From NCBI GenBank assembly GCA_002633005.1, contig NMRA01000147.1, positions 560,001 to 607,987 of the forward strand: DNA of 47,987 bases. The letters are read 5' to 3'. This document shows, piece by piece, positions 1 through 11,632 of the stretch. The notes under the pieces were generated by a model, which saw only the letters and a program-made list of their open reading frames with translations, was not told the DNA's origin and ran no database searches. Positions within the stretch are counted from its first letter, which is position 1. Every line of letters begins with the position of its first letter. This DNA comes from Phoronis australis (Eukaryota; Phoronida; Phoronidae). Both the position numbers and the translations under genes were made by a program.

Positions 1-1028
1 ATCGATTTTCAACTCCCTCCGGTTGCCCCCTAATTGACCACCCCACCGTCCGAGTCCAACTACCCCTTTCAGGTCCCACCAAGCACGGATCCAGAGGGTC
101 TAGACCTCCCTGCTCGAATGGGGATGTGGTAAGGGGGATTTTTTGAAAAAATTCTACCTCCGGCGATGCCGGATGGCATTTGGGAAACAAACTAGTAGCA
201 GAGGAGAGAGTGTGGTTTGAGCTACGAATTCCCGTTTGGGAGACCCGGGTTCGAATCCTGGCTTTACTAACGGACAATCGAGCATTGCACAAAAGTGTCT
301 CCTACTCATCTGAGCTTGGTTTTACTTCGAGGATGCAAGGGGATACATGAGAATTTACGGAATATTCGACTTACTACGAGTGTAAAGTGTAAAGAAGAGA
401 AAGAAAAGTTTTTTGCTGGTGCCTTCGGCAGCCCTATTCTAGTCTCCCCTCCCTAGACAAAATTCTGCAGGATCTGCACCTGGCCACCAAACAATCTCCG
501 ACTTTCACCCGGTCACCACTGCTTATGATGCCCGGCTTGATTTACTCGAGTTTCCGCCTATGTGTGTGAGTTTTTCCAATGCACCAGTCATAGTTTATAT
601 TCTTAATGTTTTAAACGAAATGCACATCACAATTTTGAATTTGATATAATAAAATCGGACTATGAACACGGGAACTTCCGTACTTCCTCATCACACACAC
701 CCGCTAGGTGACGCTACACCCCTGAAACAATGGCGGCGGTGGCCAAAGTGGTTTGTCTTCCTTTCTAATCGTCATTGCTGATCGACTCGTTGATGAAAGC
801 GTCTCGCCACCTGGCAACTGTTGCCTTTACCGTACATGCCTGACAGCCAGAATTGCGTATTACACGACATTGCACATCCTATGCTGGGGGCCACTCTGGT
901 TTCGCTCTTCAGGGCAAAAAGCTTGTAAGTTGCTCCCGGTATTGCCTAGTTGCTCTAATGCGGCGCCGTTGAGAAACATTAGAATTAAAGTCATATGACC
1001 AATCATGTGACCATAGATATCAGTCAAA
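1..1028. other. 5' flank of the C11orf54 homologue, no gene resolved
   Basis: No coding exon could be supported here. A tRNA-like repeat lies at about 200-262. A 13-codon open frame (730-768) starting with an ATG in a GC-rich context lies about 300 bp before the gene start; it could be an upstream ORF or part of a 5' exon, but nothing decides this. An in-frame TAG lies just before the ATG at 1029, so this region is untranslated or flanking for that gene. Confidence 0.5.
200..262 (+). repeat. tRNA-like (SINE head) fragment
   Basis: A pol III B-box-like motif GGTTCGAATCC lies near 248-258, preceded by about 45 bp that could form the rest of a tRNA-like head. No full cloverleaf could be drawn with confidence, so this is more likely a tRNA-derived SINE remnant than a functional tRNA gene. 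Confidence 0.4.
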
Positions 1029-4000
1029 ATGGACGTTCAGTGTGTATCGCTTCATGTGCCTTCGCTTGAAGAGGTTGCCACAGGTATTTTGAATACTTCC
1101 CGAGACAGTGCACTTGACGATTTCTTGTCAAAAATATTGCTGGCATATCTACTGGTTTACAAGTTGCAAGTCTAAGCTAGGAAATCTTAGTAGTGATGTG
1201 GTGAATCTGTAGTGAGTACTTTATTCTATTACGCGAAGTATACAATAATACATTTGGGTGTTGAGAAAATCCCTGGGAAATTTATAGTCAAGACAGAACC
1301 CTGCTCCCAGTTCTATCTCAGTGAGAGACTCCATAACTGGGACTCTGCTCTGGGTTTGACTCAGTGTGTTCACATGTGGTCTGTAATAAGCCTGGTAGAT
1401 AATTGGCCTGCCTGCACTTAGCATTTAACAAAGAAGCTAGATGTTATCACACGCTCACAGCCCTCTACATCTGGTAAACTCACTGAACGGAAAAATGCCG
1501 TCATGTAGTGCCATAATGGCTGAGAGGAGGCGGATGTAGAAGGTGCCAATCTGATGTTGAGTTCCAGGCAGCGTTACCAGTCATTGGATGGGGAAGTGTG
1601 TGGTGAATCTGCAGTGAGGGTAGTAAAATAAAAGCCTCTGTTCATCACTCACCTACAGGCAATTGCCCTTCGGTCAAGTGGTTAAGACACCTGGCACTGA
1701 AGCAAGAGGTACTGGGTTCGAAACCTGGACTAGGTGATTTTTCATGTGACTTCCAGCCAGGTGTGACGTGCAGCCAGATAAATCCTCTCTAGCAGCAATT
1801 GCCTCTTGGCTGAACAGTTTGGATGCTCGCCTGTCACACGCGAAAACTGGATTTAAGTCCCAGAGTAACTGACTGGTTAGGATGCCTGGCATTGAAGCAT
1901 AAGGTACCAGGTTCGAAACTTGGACTACTAGTGATTTTTCAGTGCAGTAATTTGCCGAGATTACCTGACCTGGGAATCGAACCAGTGATACTGATAAACA
2001 TGCATGCTTACCATTCAGCTTATAGGCAATTGCCTGTTAGGGAGGCTAACAGAGGCTCATATGATTCACCTGAACCATGTCTTCAATATTCCCCCCTATC
2101 TTACGGAACATGCAGGCAGGCTGTTGGCTGTAGATCTTGGCAACACCCTAGCGTTCTGGAATTTGCCTTCAGTAACGCTCTCCTCGTGTTCTTGATCCAC
2201 ACCAATTGCACCCCGTCTGAGATCTGCAGGCCCCTGAGTTCACAGTGCTTTATCAGTAGATCACCCATGTGCCGACTACGCCAGTTGTAGGAATTGCCAA
2301 ACCTGACCTGGAAATCTACCCAATGACCCTGATAAAATCATCAAGCGTGCTAAACCATTCAACTAATAGGCAATTGCCCTTTAGCGAGTGGCTAACGAGG
2401 GCTTATACGATTCACTGGAGAGTGACTACAACAGTGTGGATATTTCATTACTAAGAAGTTGAAAATTTTGCATTTTTATCGACTCGCCTACAATGCCAGC
2501 TTCGCTCATTGAAACCATTTCTATATTGCACAATAAAAACTGCTGAAGAAACTTTTTCTCATCAAATATTTCAGTTCATCAAATATCAATCGTTTGGGTG
2601 ATGTCCTTCATTAGGCGCTACCTCATATTTCCCAACCAGCAAACGGGGGTGGGATTACAACACAATAGTCATCTACCAGAGTGCCTGGACTTTAATGACC
2701 GGCTTCTTTTACTTTGAAACACTTTTGTGTCAGTGATAACCACTACCTGTCCATGGCAACATTTAGATACTACATAATATAGAAACCAGATCCATCATTG
2801 AAAATTGAACTTTTTGATTGTTTGAGCAGCAAAACAAAAATCGGTTAACTGCAATAGAAGAAAAGTGAAATAGCACGCATTGCAATTGTTATTTCTTCAT
2901 TATAGGCAATTTTTTCCTGAAGTCAATGAGCTATTTTGAGTTATGTATCATCTGTCTGGAGGGGTCATGGTGTTTTACTTTAATTATTCTATTACGCAAA
3001 CTATACATTTTGGGTGTTGAGAAAATCCCTGGGAAATTAATAGTCAAGACAGAACCTTGCCCCTAATACTATCTCAGTGAGGGACTCCATAACTACAGTG
3101 CTGATGCCAACTGCTGCTTTTTCCACCCGGTTTATTGTGAAAAAATGGGTTACTTGTCCGTAGAAAACTTGGCACTGACGATGATGTAGCAACCTCATTG
3201 TGTAACTTGCCTGAGCAACACAATGGGCCTACTTGACGTACACCCCCTTATCAGGGTGATGCATGAGGGAGTGGTGGATTGTGAATGATTAATTAATCTC
3301 ATATTTCAGATTTCACTCTCGTGAGCATCGTTGGTTAAGTGGTGTAATCAAACTGATTTCAGTCATTTTACTGAAAAGGAAAGTAACCAACATGTAATTA
3401 TTTCATTTGGAGGCATGAGTGAACACGAGGAGTAAAATCGGTAAACTCAGTATTTATGCCATGTACAGGTCTAGTTCGCTTAAAAGGCATTGGATTGTCA
3501 CCCTTTTTGGACAAAAATAATTGCCAAAAATGTCATGTTTTCATTGTTAAAGGGCTTCTAACATTATTCATTGTGGTTATCCATGAAATTTCACTAGTCT
3601 ACCCTACTGTGTCCTGAGGTGATGAGATTGTACCCTAGTCATGACTGATACAACAAACATTGAGCATTGCGGCTCAATTGTGGAGGTTTGAAATTTGAGT
3701 GTGATGAACTACCACGCTCAGAATTGATCCTGGTGAAAACACTGTTGCCATGTCATTTAGTTTTCAGTCCCATCTAGTTATTTGAATTATTCATATACCT
3801 CTTGGGAGCACATACCTGCTTTTATGACCAGTTTCTATGGTTTGGGTTCTGGGCCCCCAGTCACAGCACTGTCTACACTCTTTACTAAGTTAGGCTGACT
3901 TGGCTTGTGCACATAATAATCCAGTTATAATTAGCAAATTAACAAAGCATGGTATCGTTTACTTATTCACTGGGCACTGCAAAGCATTGTTTATTGGAAA

Positions 4001-7000
4001 GAATAAGGCATGTTTTTGACATGAATGAACAATTGTCCGAGTGTCAATCTGTGCAAATATATGCCTATAGTCCGCTGTCTCTGTTGTCAAATCTTAAGTT
4101 TAAAAATTTTTACTTTCAGTTTTGCAAGAGGGATTAGAAGGAAACTTCAGCAGTGTTGAGGTGAAGGTCGTCGACTGTCCTGATTTAACACAATCACCAT
4201 TTACATTAGCAGCACCAGGTTTGTATTGTGTCATTTGTGTGCCATCATATTCAGGTCATATTTTCATCGTACTTGCTAGGTCCCATCCTCGTCGCCAAGT
4301 TGTAATGCTTGGTGTTTGTACACAGGCAAACCACAAAGGATATTACTGGAATGACAGTAGAGTTCTTTGGAGGCTGCCATCTTTATTCCCACTCCTCCAC
4401 GCCATCTGTTGTACACAACAATAACCAGTACACTGCATCATGAGTATAAGTTTTTAATGTAGTTGAGGAGGCGATGTGGCCTAGTGTGAGATAAGTGTCT
4501 GCTTCGTTTACACAACGTTGTGGGTTCGAGTCCCACTGGGGTACACTGCTGGACCTGTCACAATGTGTACATACCAGATTGATTGCAATTGTTTATGTAT
4601 TTTACGAACCTAGTTCATTACTGAATCAAAAGCTAAAATGTCGCAAGTATATACAAACGAATAGACACCATATTCAACCTTTACATGGAAAGGCCAAGGA
4701 GGGCAGGGAATGTTCTCAGGTCAAGGCCTTGATTTTGTGGCAGCAACACAAGAGACTTGAAATGGATGTGATTCTACCCTTATGATGAGTCTCACTTAAA
4801 AGTCACAGAGTGCGGGGAATATTCCTTGGTCTTCCTGTTCTGGCATCAGTGAAGTGATAGATATGGGCAGCGAAAAGGTTCAAAATAGACACCAGTGCCA
4901 AATGAACAAGTGGTTTGCTAAACAGACAAGTGATTCATCAAATAAACAGGTCAAGAATGTTATGGTTTTCCAAACAGACAAGTCAACTTTGCAGATTTTG
5001 TCGGATAAACAAGTGCCTACTGTTGAACAAACAAGTAAGTTGGCAAATGATTAAGTAGGTTACCAAACAGACAAGTAACCTTGTAGGCTCAACTTGTCGA
5101 ACAGACAAGTCATCTGTTAAACGAACAAGACAAACTTGGCAAACGAACAGAGGGCGCCACTTGAAAAAGAATGACCTCACAGAGTCTCAGTCTGACTGAT
5201 CCCCAAACCTGCATTATGTTATTGCAAATAAAGGTAACTCAAACTGAAGCTACCGAGGTGTTTAATTTCCAACGATATTTTGAGAAACATGATTGAAGAA
5301 AGTGACATAAACGGTGTTTTTCAAACTTTAAAACAAAAAGTATGTTGTGTAAATGCAAAATTAACTTCGTTAGTACGGCGAATACAGGACCACATCAATT
5401 TCAACTTTCGTCAAAGAAGAGGATAACCCAGTAATACGTAATCACAAAATAACAAACCTGATCACACATGATTGCATGTCATAATATTAACAGTTTGACC
5501 TAAAATTATGGAATAACGTTTAATTGGCGGGGTGGCCGAACCACGCTTTAAATACCTGTTTACATATGTGGCCATGAAACAGTTCAATCTACCATTTGGC
5601 AGCTTGGTTTAATCAAGCAAACACATCACGATTCCATAAATTTATTTAAGAATAGTCGATGACAAATTGAGAACAGTCCTATGAAAGAAATTCTTCACTG
5701 CAACAGACCACCAAAACAACTTTTTGGAATTTTTGTGCTCATTGCGGGGCTCAGGACTTCGTGACGTCAACTATTTCTTGAGTTGGGACAGCGCCCTCTG
5801 TCCTGTCTGTTCGACTACTACGTCTGTTTGGCAAGACCAACATGTTTGACTTGACTAACCTGTCTGTTTGATAGAAGTGACCTGTTCGTTCAGCGCAAGT
5901 AACCTGTCTGTTCGGCGCAACTAACTTGTTCGTTCGCTAAATAACCTGTCTGTTTGTCGAAAATAAACCAAATAACCTGTCTGTTTGCCAAAACTGAACC
6001 AAATAACCTGTCTGTTTGTCGAAAATAAACCAAATAACCTGTCTATTTGTCAAAATTTAACCAAATAACCTGTCTGTTTGCCAAAACTGAACCAAATAAC
6101 CTGTCTGTTTAAAAAGTAACTTTAATTGTTTATTTGGCAATGTTGTCTATTTTGAACCTTTTCGCTGCCCATAGATAGAATATATTTGCAGTCCAATCCT
6201 TACACCACTTGACTGAGTGCAGAGAGTATTTTTTAATTCTATGCTTGAAGTATTCTCCAACTTTTGATATTGCCACAGGCACTGCAAGAACTGGAAAGCA
6301 AAGTTGGGGTGTAGTTTTTGACTACCAAGAAAATGCTTGCATTGAGGAAATATTCTATCTCAAGTACCGAGATTTGGTATCAAAATCATCATTTTTGCCC
6401 TATTTCAGCCACAGATTACCAATTCGTCCCTATTAAAAACAGTTTCTTTCCCATATAGATATTCAGGTCATTCCATGACTGTAGTGTTCCTCTTGTATCT
6501 AATCCCGAGTGATCCAATATAGTTTTTCCAAGCAACATTAGGTCAAAAAGGTATTTCCTGCCATGAATTGTACGATGACACTTGGCTTACCTCAAAATCT
6601 AACTGCCGTCTGGTGGTTTGGCAACTAGACAAATTATGTTGCACAGCACCCATCACAATTAATGAGGAACATATTACTGAAACATAAAAATGTTTTAGGT
6701 TGCAAAAGTCACATGTCTTACCCAATTTTCAAAATTCAAAAACCTAATTACGTGTGCTTTTCACAAACTATTCAAATTATGCTATTTACAAACTTTCAAA
6801 ATGAAAATTTAAAAATACTATTGTCGCCCCAATGTGTTTATGATGGTTTCATTATCTACAGAAACATAACATCAACAGCCTGGGACGATTTAATTAACCA
6901 CAACAGTATTGTGTCTTTGATCTAAACTGGCAGATTCTGTGGTGCACAAACCGGTTGAGTTGCCCAATCTTGACCGGTTAGGTTATCAATGTAGGATTCT

Positions 7001-10000
7001 TTTCATGTGATTTTGGTTTTGAAGATTGATGCGGTGATGCGATATCTTACAGTCTTTTTAATTTTCAAAAAGAAAAACTCTCGCCAGATGCCAGCTGAAG
7101 TGGGTTGGAGTGCTTGTTTTCTCATCGCCACATGTTGCCAAATGAAGTGAACTTGCATCCTTTTGTCCCTTGCTTCACCGTTGCAGTGGCACCCATTATC
7201 TGCCAACTGGAGGCNACTGATCTCTTGTGTTCAACCCATGACGTCACATGGCGGGAAATGTGAAAATTGGCAAAATTGAAAGAAAAATCAAAATTTTGAG
7301 CTAATTACACAAAATAAACATGGGTTTAGCTAAATTTTACGTCATACATTTAGTCTGTGGCCACCGGTAATTCAAAATGTGCAAAAATCCATGGTGTGTA
7401 CTGTTTAAGCTGCTGAGTTTTGCAATACTTGTTTTGTTGGTGCTCTCAGCCAGTTCAGATATTTGTATTTTTCTTGCTCAGATAAATCTCTTGAATAGAG
7501 AACAAGTTTTATTTAAATGCAAGTTCAATCTTGGATGTTGGGTTTGGGCAAAGAGAAACTTCATTTCGTTTCAATGTACATGTACCCTGCTCTTGAATAT
7601 TTCAGAAATACAATTTGGAAGATGTGCTGAAGAAGGTTGAACTGCCCTCTGGTGGCTACCTATGTGGTGCTGGTGCTGGACCATTCTATGATGTGGGTGT
7701 GAATTGTGAGGCAAGTTGACTGATACTTGGGGTACAATGTATCTATTATAGACACCAGTCCTGAAATCACACATACATGTGGTCCATGTTGAGGTGTGAT
7801 CATGCATTGGGCATTTCTGAAAGACTGGGATTCTTCGCCATTATTTTTCTTGTATTTGTTTGAAGAAACACTGGTTTGATATTACCGAGCCTGTTCTATA
7901 CCCCTTTTACTGACCATCGAGATACTGATTGACTTTGTAATGCAATACATGTAACCAGGTATGATAACATCAGATTATTCTATAACGACCACAACATGAC
8001 CCAGTTGACACTAACGATTCTTAGTGAAAGTCTAACTGTGAATAGATTGCCACAAAAATTCCTCTGACTGCTGCCATAATTTAGTTTCAAGAGTAATTTA
8101 CGTTGGCCATGTTTAACTGGATCAATGCAGCCCAACTAATGAAGTGATGTCTTTGCAGATGATGGCTAACTTGAACGTAGCGCCATCTGGTGATGTTGAC
8201 AACCAAACCTATTTGTCTAAGGTGGATACTGGGGATGGATCGTGTATTCTGCACAAGTCTCCTTCCACTAACTTTGCTTTGCTGGGCAACTTTTTTTGCT
8301 CTGAGGGAAAGACAGGAAAGGTTTGCGACATTCCAAAAGGTGTCACTCTTTATCCAAGGCTGTTAGAAGCATCTGCTTGCCAATTGAGCTTTTTGTTCTT
8401 AAAGAACTCCTGAAAACACTGAACAAAGTGGATCTTTCACTTGTTTTAAAGTGACAAGCTGGAATCAATGTAGTGCACTGTAGTCTTAATAACTGTATCT
8501 TGACCAGATGAATGTAGATTTTGTTGTACTAAAACTAATTGTTAATAAAAGCTGCATTAGGATTTCATTTGTGGCCAACTTCAGCACATGCACAACTTAC
8601 TATCAGTTTCAAATTATTAAATTTGATCTTGCGACAGAATGTAGCTTTGATCAGTACATCACATTGGACGGAGTTGACGTGGTTCACTGCTCAATGTGCT
8701 TTGTCTTTTCTATCATAATTTCCTCTTGTCAGGCTTATGTTTTGAGGGGGCACACTGGCTTTATAAGGGGCCTTGGGTAGTGGCAGGCACAAAGTCCCTT
8801 GTTGACACAAACCGTACCCAACTTTCTGGTGACTGCTCGTCCCCCCCGCATGACTGGTGCCTGCTGGTTTGACGTGAGCGTCTCAGTATTAAAATGTGAA
8901 AAATGTACATTAAGAAAAAGTTCAGTTAATATTGCGAAACATGGTCATGGTATCTTGGTAATTGTTTTACAGATATTGTTAGATATGTCCTATGATGTTG
9001 ACAATTTTATTGGTTATAAAACAGCCAAAACATCACCCTCGTTTGACTTCTGATAGGTGCTTGAGGTGAAAGCTGGTAACAGGAGTGGACAACTTAACTA
9101 CATGGACTGTATACGAGCTACACTGGCCAACAAATACAAGGAAAAGGCTGTTGCGTTGGGCGGCACATTTCTAATAGACAATGGGAAGGCAAGAATTCAC
9201 ATCATGGTACGAAATTGGGATCAATAGCAACGTTTTTGCTCCTTTTTAGTGAAAATGGAGGCTATATTGTTGATAAATATTTACAAAGCTGTAATAGTGG
9301 ATCGATGGTTAATATTCACCATGACTCGAGTCTCATTTATCAACCCAAGGTGTTACCCCTGGTCATAGCCAGCCAGCTAGCTGTATGAAGACTATCGTCA
9401 AATAGTATACAGTCCGCTTTGTACCAAAGCTACCCTGGTCATAACAAAGACGAGACTATGCTCATATAACATACTAACAGCCACTTTTATAATCCAGTTC
9501 ATCAAGTGTTTAAAACTAAAAATCAATTATCTTCAGTTCGTTGATTAAACTGCCACCCGTCCCCAGTTTGACATATATAGAACACGATACCTCAGTATTT
9601 TAAGCTCTGTCTGATTTTATGTAGCATTGTTCTTCTACGCGTAAAATAACTGCCACAGTGGACCGAGCTTAATGTTATACCCTCGTGTTTGACATACATT
9701 ATGATAATAAGCGGGATATTCCATTAAGGCCTTAACGTATGTTTTGCGTTTCATAAACAATACGTGGAAACATAACCATGATACTATACCTATTTATTGG
9801 GAAATGATTAGTTTGCATTGCATGACAATAACTGGGATATTTTATTATCAGTATGACGTTCTGTAGGCTCTACTCTACTACCATTGTCAATGTGGTTACA
9901 AAATAACAAACCACCTAAATCCTTCACTCCACCTAAACAAACCAAGTTTTTCAAAACACCAAGTATCCCTTGTCCCAATCGAAAGCTCATTTTTGTCCAG

Positions 10001-11617
10001 GTAACAATCCTTAAGTTCCATGAAATGCTCTGTGATTTGCATACTTGTGTACACCTGATGCTGATGTTGTATTCTTTACTGCAGCCTGACTTTTCCTGTA
10101 CGGCTTTGAAGAGCGAAGAAGATCTCAACCAGTGGCTTAAGTTCTATGAAATGAAGTCCCCCCTAGTGTGTGTAGGTTACTTGATATCAGCTGATCCTGC
10201 GGTGAGCATAAATTAACATCTATTAACAACAACTGGCCTTGGGCACTCCAAATGAGAGTTTAGGGGTGCTCTGTCAAACATTTGTTTGTTGTTAGTAATG
10301 CAAAGAGTGGATGAGTAACATACAATACCCATTTGACAGTAGCCTTTAATCTGCGTGTTTATTATACTGATCACAGTTGACCTGAACATGCCACAGTTCA
10401 TCATGAAGGGGTTAGTGATGGATTTCTACGAATCAGATTTCTGGACACTTTTACACAGTTGCTGGTTGGTCTAGTGGTTGCAAGGCTGAATACATATCCA
10501 TCAGACTGTCAGTTTTCTCCTCTTCCCCAATGAAATGTTGTTCTCGAAAACTGTGGCGCAGCACTTCTCAGTTATTTGTGAAGTCACCCCTTCCTCACGA
10601 TAGCTCCCCCTCTTGGCAAGAATGCAATAAATGCAACTGTATAACAGGAAGCTAACCACACAAAGATCATACCTGATGATGATTTAAGCTATTAAATCGA
10701 AACGTTGAACATCATTATAATTTGCGTCGTTAGTTTCCTGTTATACATCTGGCATAAAACTAATGTCGTAAATGCAGCTGTCCGTCTTAGTTTGATATTT
10801 TCATGTAGCAACAATGTACCCATTTCCGACACTTTTTTACCATATTTTGCTTACTCGCTCTAGTGAAACATCTTCCTGAACTTTCAAATGGTATCACCTC
10901 AGAGAAAGTCAGTCAAGACACTAGCATTTTACAAGCGATAAATAACAACTCACCTGGCTCACAAAAGTTTGTACCCACAATCGACACCCCACGACTCGGC
11001 GTTTCCAAAAGCGCATCTCTAAAAGTCGGTAGCGATTTCCTGACCAGTAGTAATGCACTGCTTAAATTTAGGAATTTTCAGTACTATTTAATGAACAAAA
11101 TTGCATTTTTTCAAAAATGGAAACTTGCCCGTCACCCGCTTCCTCTGCTACTTCAACTTATTTCCCTGACGTTCAAAAAAGACAGGATTTGCGCATGCAT
11201 GATTCAGTAAACTAGATGACATGCACACAGTGCAAGCTGTTCGCGTCCGAGACTTGGACGGAATTCAATGTAACGGGTAAGACTGTTAAATCATGAGAGT
11301 TTCGATTGTAGGTACACTGATGCTAGAATTTAATGCTTAGTTTTTACGGCAACCCATAGGCTCAACAACATTTGAGAGAATTTACAATTTTATGAAAGCC
11401 ATGTGTTCAGTTGTATCCATGCATATGACTTGTGGATTTGCAGGACCTGGATCTACGTGTAGAACATTTCCACTGCTTCAGCGACCATAATGAAGGTGGC
11501 CATTATCACAATGACACGACCCCATCGGATGTGACGTACCGGGGATACTTCAATATAGCCGAGTGCATCTACAGAATAGACAGGCCCAAGGTGACGCATA
11601 CGATTGGGCGAGACTGA
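1029..11617 (+). CDS. C11orf54: C11orf54/PTD012 family ester hydrolase homologue (exon 3 not found)
   Basis: Homologue of vertebrate C11orf54 (PTD012), a zinc-containing protein with reported ester hydrolase activity. Coding exons seen: 1029-1083, 4120-4218, 7606-7710, 8159-8320, 9057-9206, 10085-10201, 11444-11617 (stop TGA). The start at 1029 is in a good context (A at -3, G at +4), has an in-frame TAG 15 nt upstream, and opens with the family's N-terminal stretch HVPSLEE. Exon 2 carries VVDCPDLT, exon 4 the GAGAGPF glycine loop, exon 5 SEGKTGK, exon 7 KFYEMKSPLVC, and the last exon the His-rich HFHCFSDHNEGGHYH segment that supplies the metal ligands in this family, ending in IGRD. Exon 2 ends in phase 1 but exon 4 starts in phase 0, so one exon (length 2 mod 3, the conserved glycine-rich segment) is missing between 4219 and 7605. 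About 286 aa are accounted for against 315 in human. The 7711-8158 intron has a GC donor. Identity is confident; intactness is not. Confidence 0.9.
1221..1338 (+). repeat. Dispersed repeat, copy 1 (partner at 2984-3094)
   Basis: Intron 1 sequence closely matched by 2984-3094 in direct orientation, sharing stretches such as TTGAGAAAATCCCTGGGAAA. The downstream copy has a short internal deletion. Neither copy has coding potential. Confidence 0.7.
1659..1735 (+). repeat. tRNA-derived SINE-like repeat
   Basis: Begins with GGCAATTGCCCTT, has an A-box-like GTGGTTAAGAC and a perfect B-box GGTTCGAAACC at 1715-1725. The same unit recurs in decayed form at about 1796-1932 (B-box-like GGTTCGAAACT near 1910-1920), and its leader recurs near 2030 and 2369, so intron 1 holds a small cluster of this family. 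Confidence 0.6.
2984..3094 (+). repeat. Dispersed repeat, copy 2 (partner at 1221-1338)
   Basis: Direct copy of 1221-1338, roughly 90% identical by eye, also within intron 1 of the C11orf54 homologue. Family unknown; it may be one end of a larger element. Confidence 0.7.
4465..4541 (+). repeat. tRNA-derived SINE-like repeat
   Basis: tRNA-like head with A-box-like TGGCCTAGTGTGAG and a perfect B-box GGTTCGAGTCC at 4523-4533, closing in CCCACTGGGG. Intron position and absence of a clean acceptor stem favour a SINE head over a tRNA gene. Confidence 0.55.
4863..6172. mobile_element. Inverted-repeat (foldback-type) nonautonomous DNA transposon
   Basis: The ends are perfect inverted repeats of about 29 bp (outer part ATGGGCAGCGAAAAGG) flanked by the direct repeat AGAT (4859-4862 and 6173-6176). 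Inside each end lies an array of degenerate copies of AAACAGACAAGT: roughly ten on the left (to about 5150) and a dozen or more in inverted orientation on the right (from about 5795), the right ones often followed by the linker AAACCAAATAACC. The arrays are bounded by GAGGGCGCC-like motifs. The central 600 bp is unique and has no credible coding sequence. The element lies in the C11orf54 intron that should contain the missing exon 3. Superfamily not determined. Confidence 0.8.
7215..7215. other. Isolated N, possible assembly join in an intron
   Basis: A single ambiguous base within the interval of the C11orf54 homologue that lacks its expected exon 3. Another N (37423) sits exactly at a duplicated contig overlap, so this one may also stand for a join rather than one unread base. 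Confidence 0.4.
10640..10745 (+). repeat. Inverted repeat enclosing a hammerhead-like core
   Basis: Arms 10640-10656 and 10729-10745 (left arm TATAACAGGAAGCTAAC) pair with one mismatch. Between them lie CTGATGA (10673-10679), a perfect 7 bp hairpin with loop GCTA (10681-10698), GAAAC (10699-10703) and CGTC (10725-10728). The order matches a type I hammerhead ribozyme as found in Penelope-like retroelement repeats, but there is one extra base after CTGATGA and a 16 nt spacer between the left arm and the core. It lies in the last intron of the C11orf54 homologue. Confidence 0.4.
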
Positions 11618-11626
11618 GTCATCGTT

Positions 11627-11632
11627 AATAAA
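11627..11632 (+). promoter_or_regulatory. polyadenylation signal AATAAA for the C11orf54 homologue
   Basis: A perfect AATAAA starts 10 nt after the stop codon at 11617. If used, the 3' UTR would be very short; no other equally good signal was noted close by on this strand. Confidence 0.6.

Noticed and set aside
730-768. ATGGCGGCGG start as first exon of another gene
   Set aside because: Only 13 codons, no matching downstream exon found; left as a possible upstream ORF.
4863-6172. CRISPR-like array suggested by repeated short units
   Set aside because: Units are degenerate, unevenly spaced and mirrored between two transposon ends in an animal gene intron.
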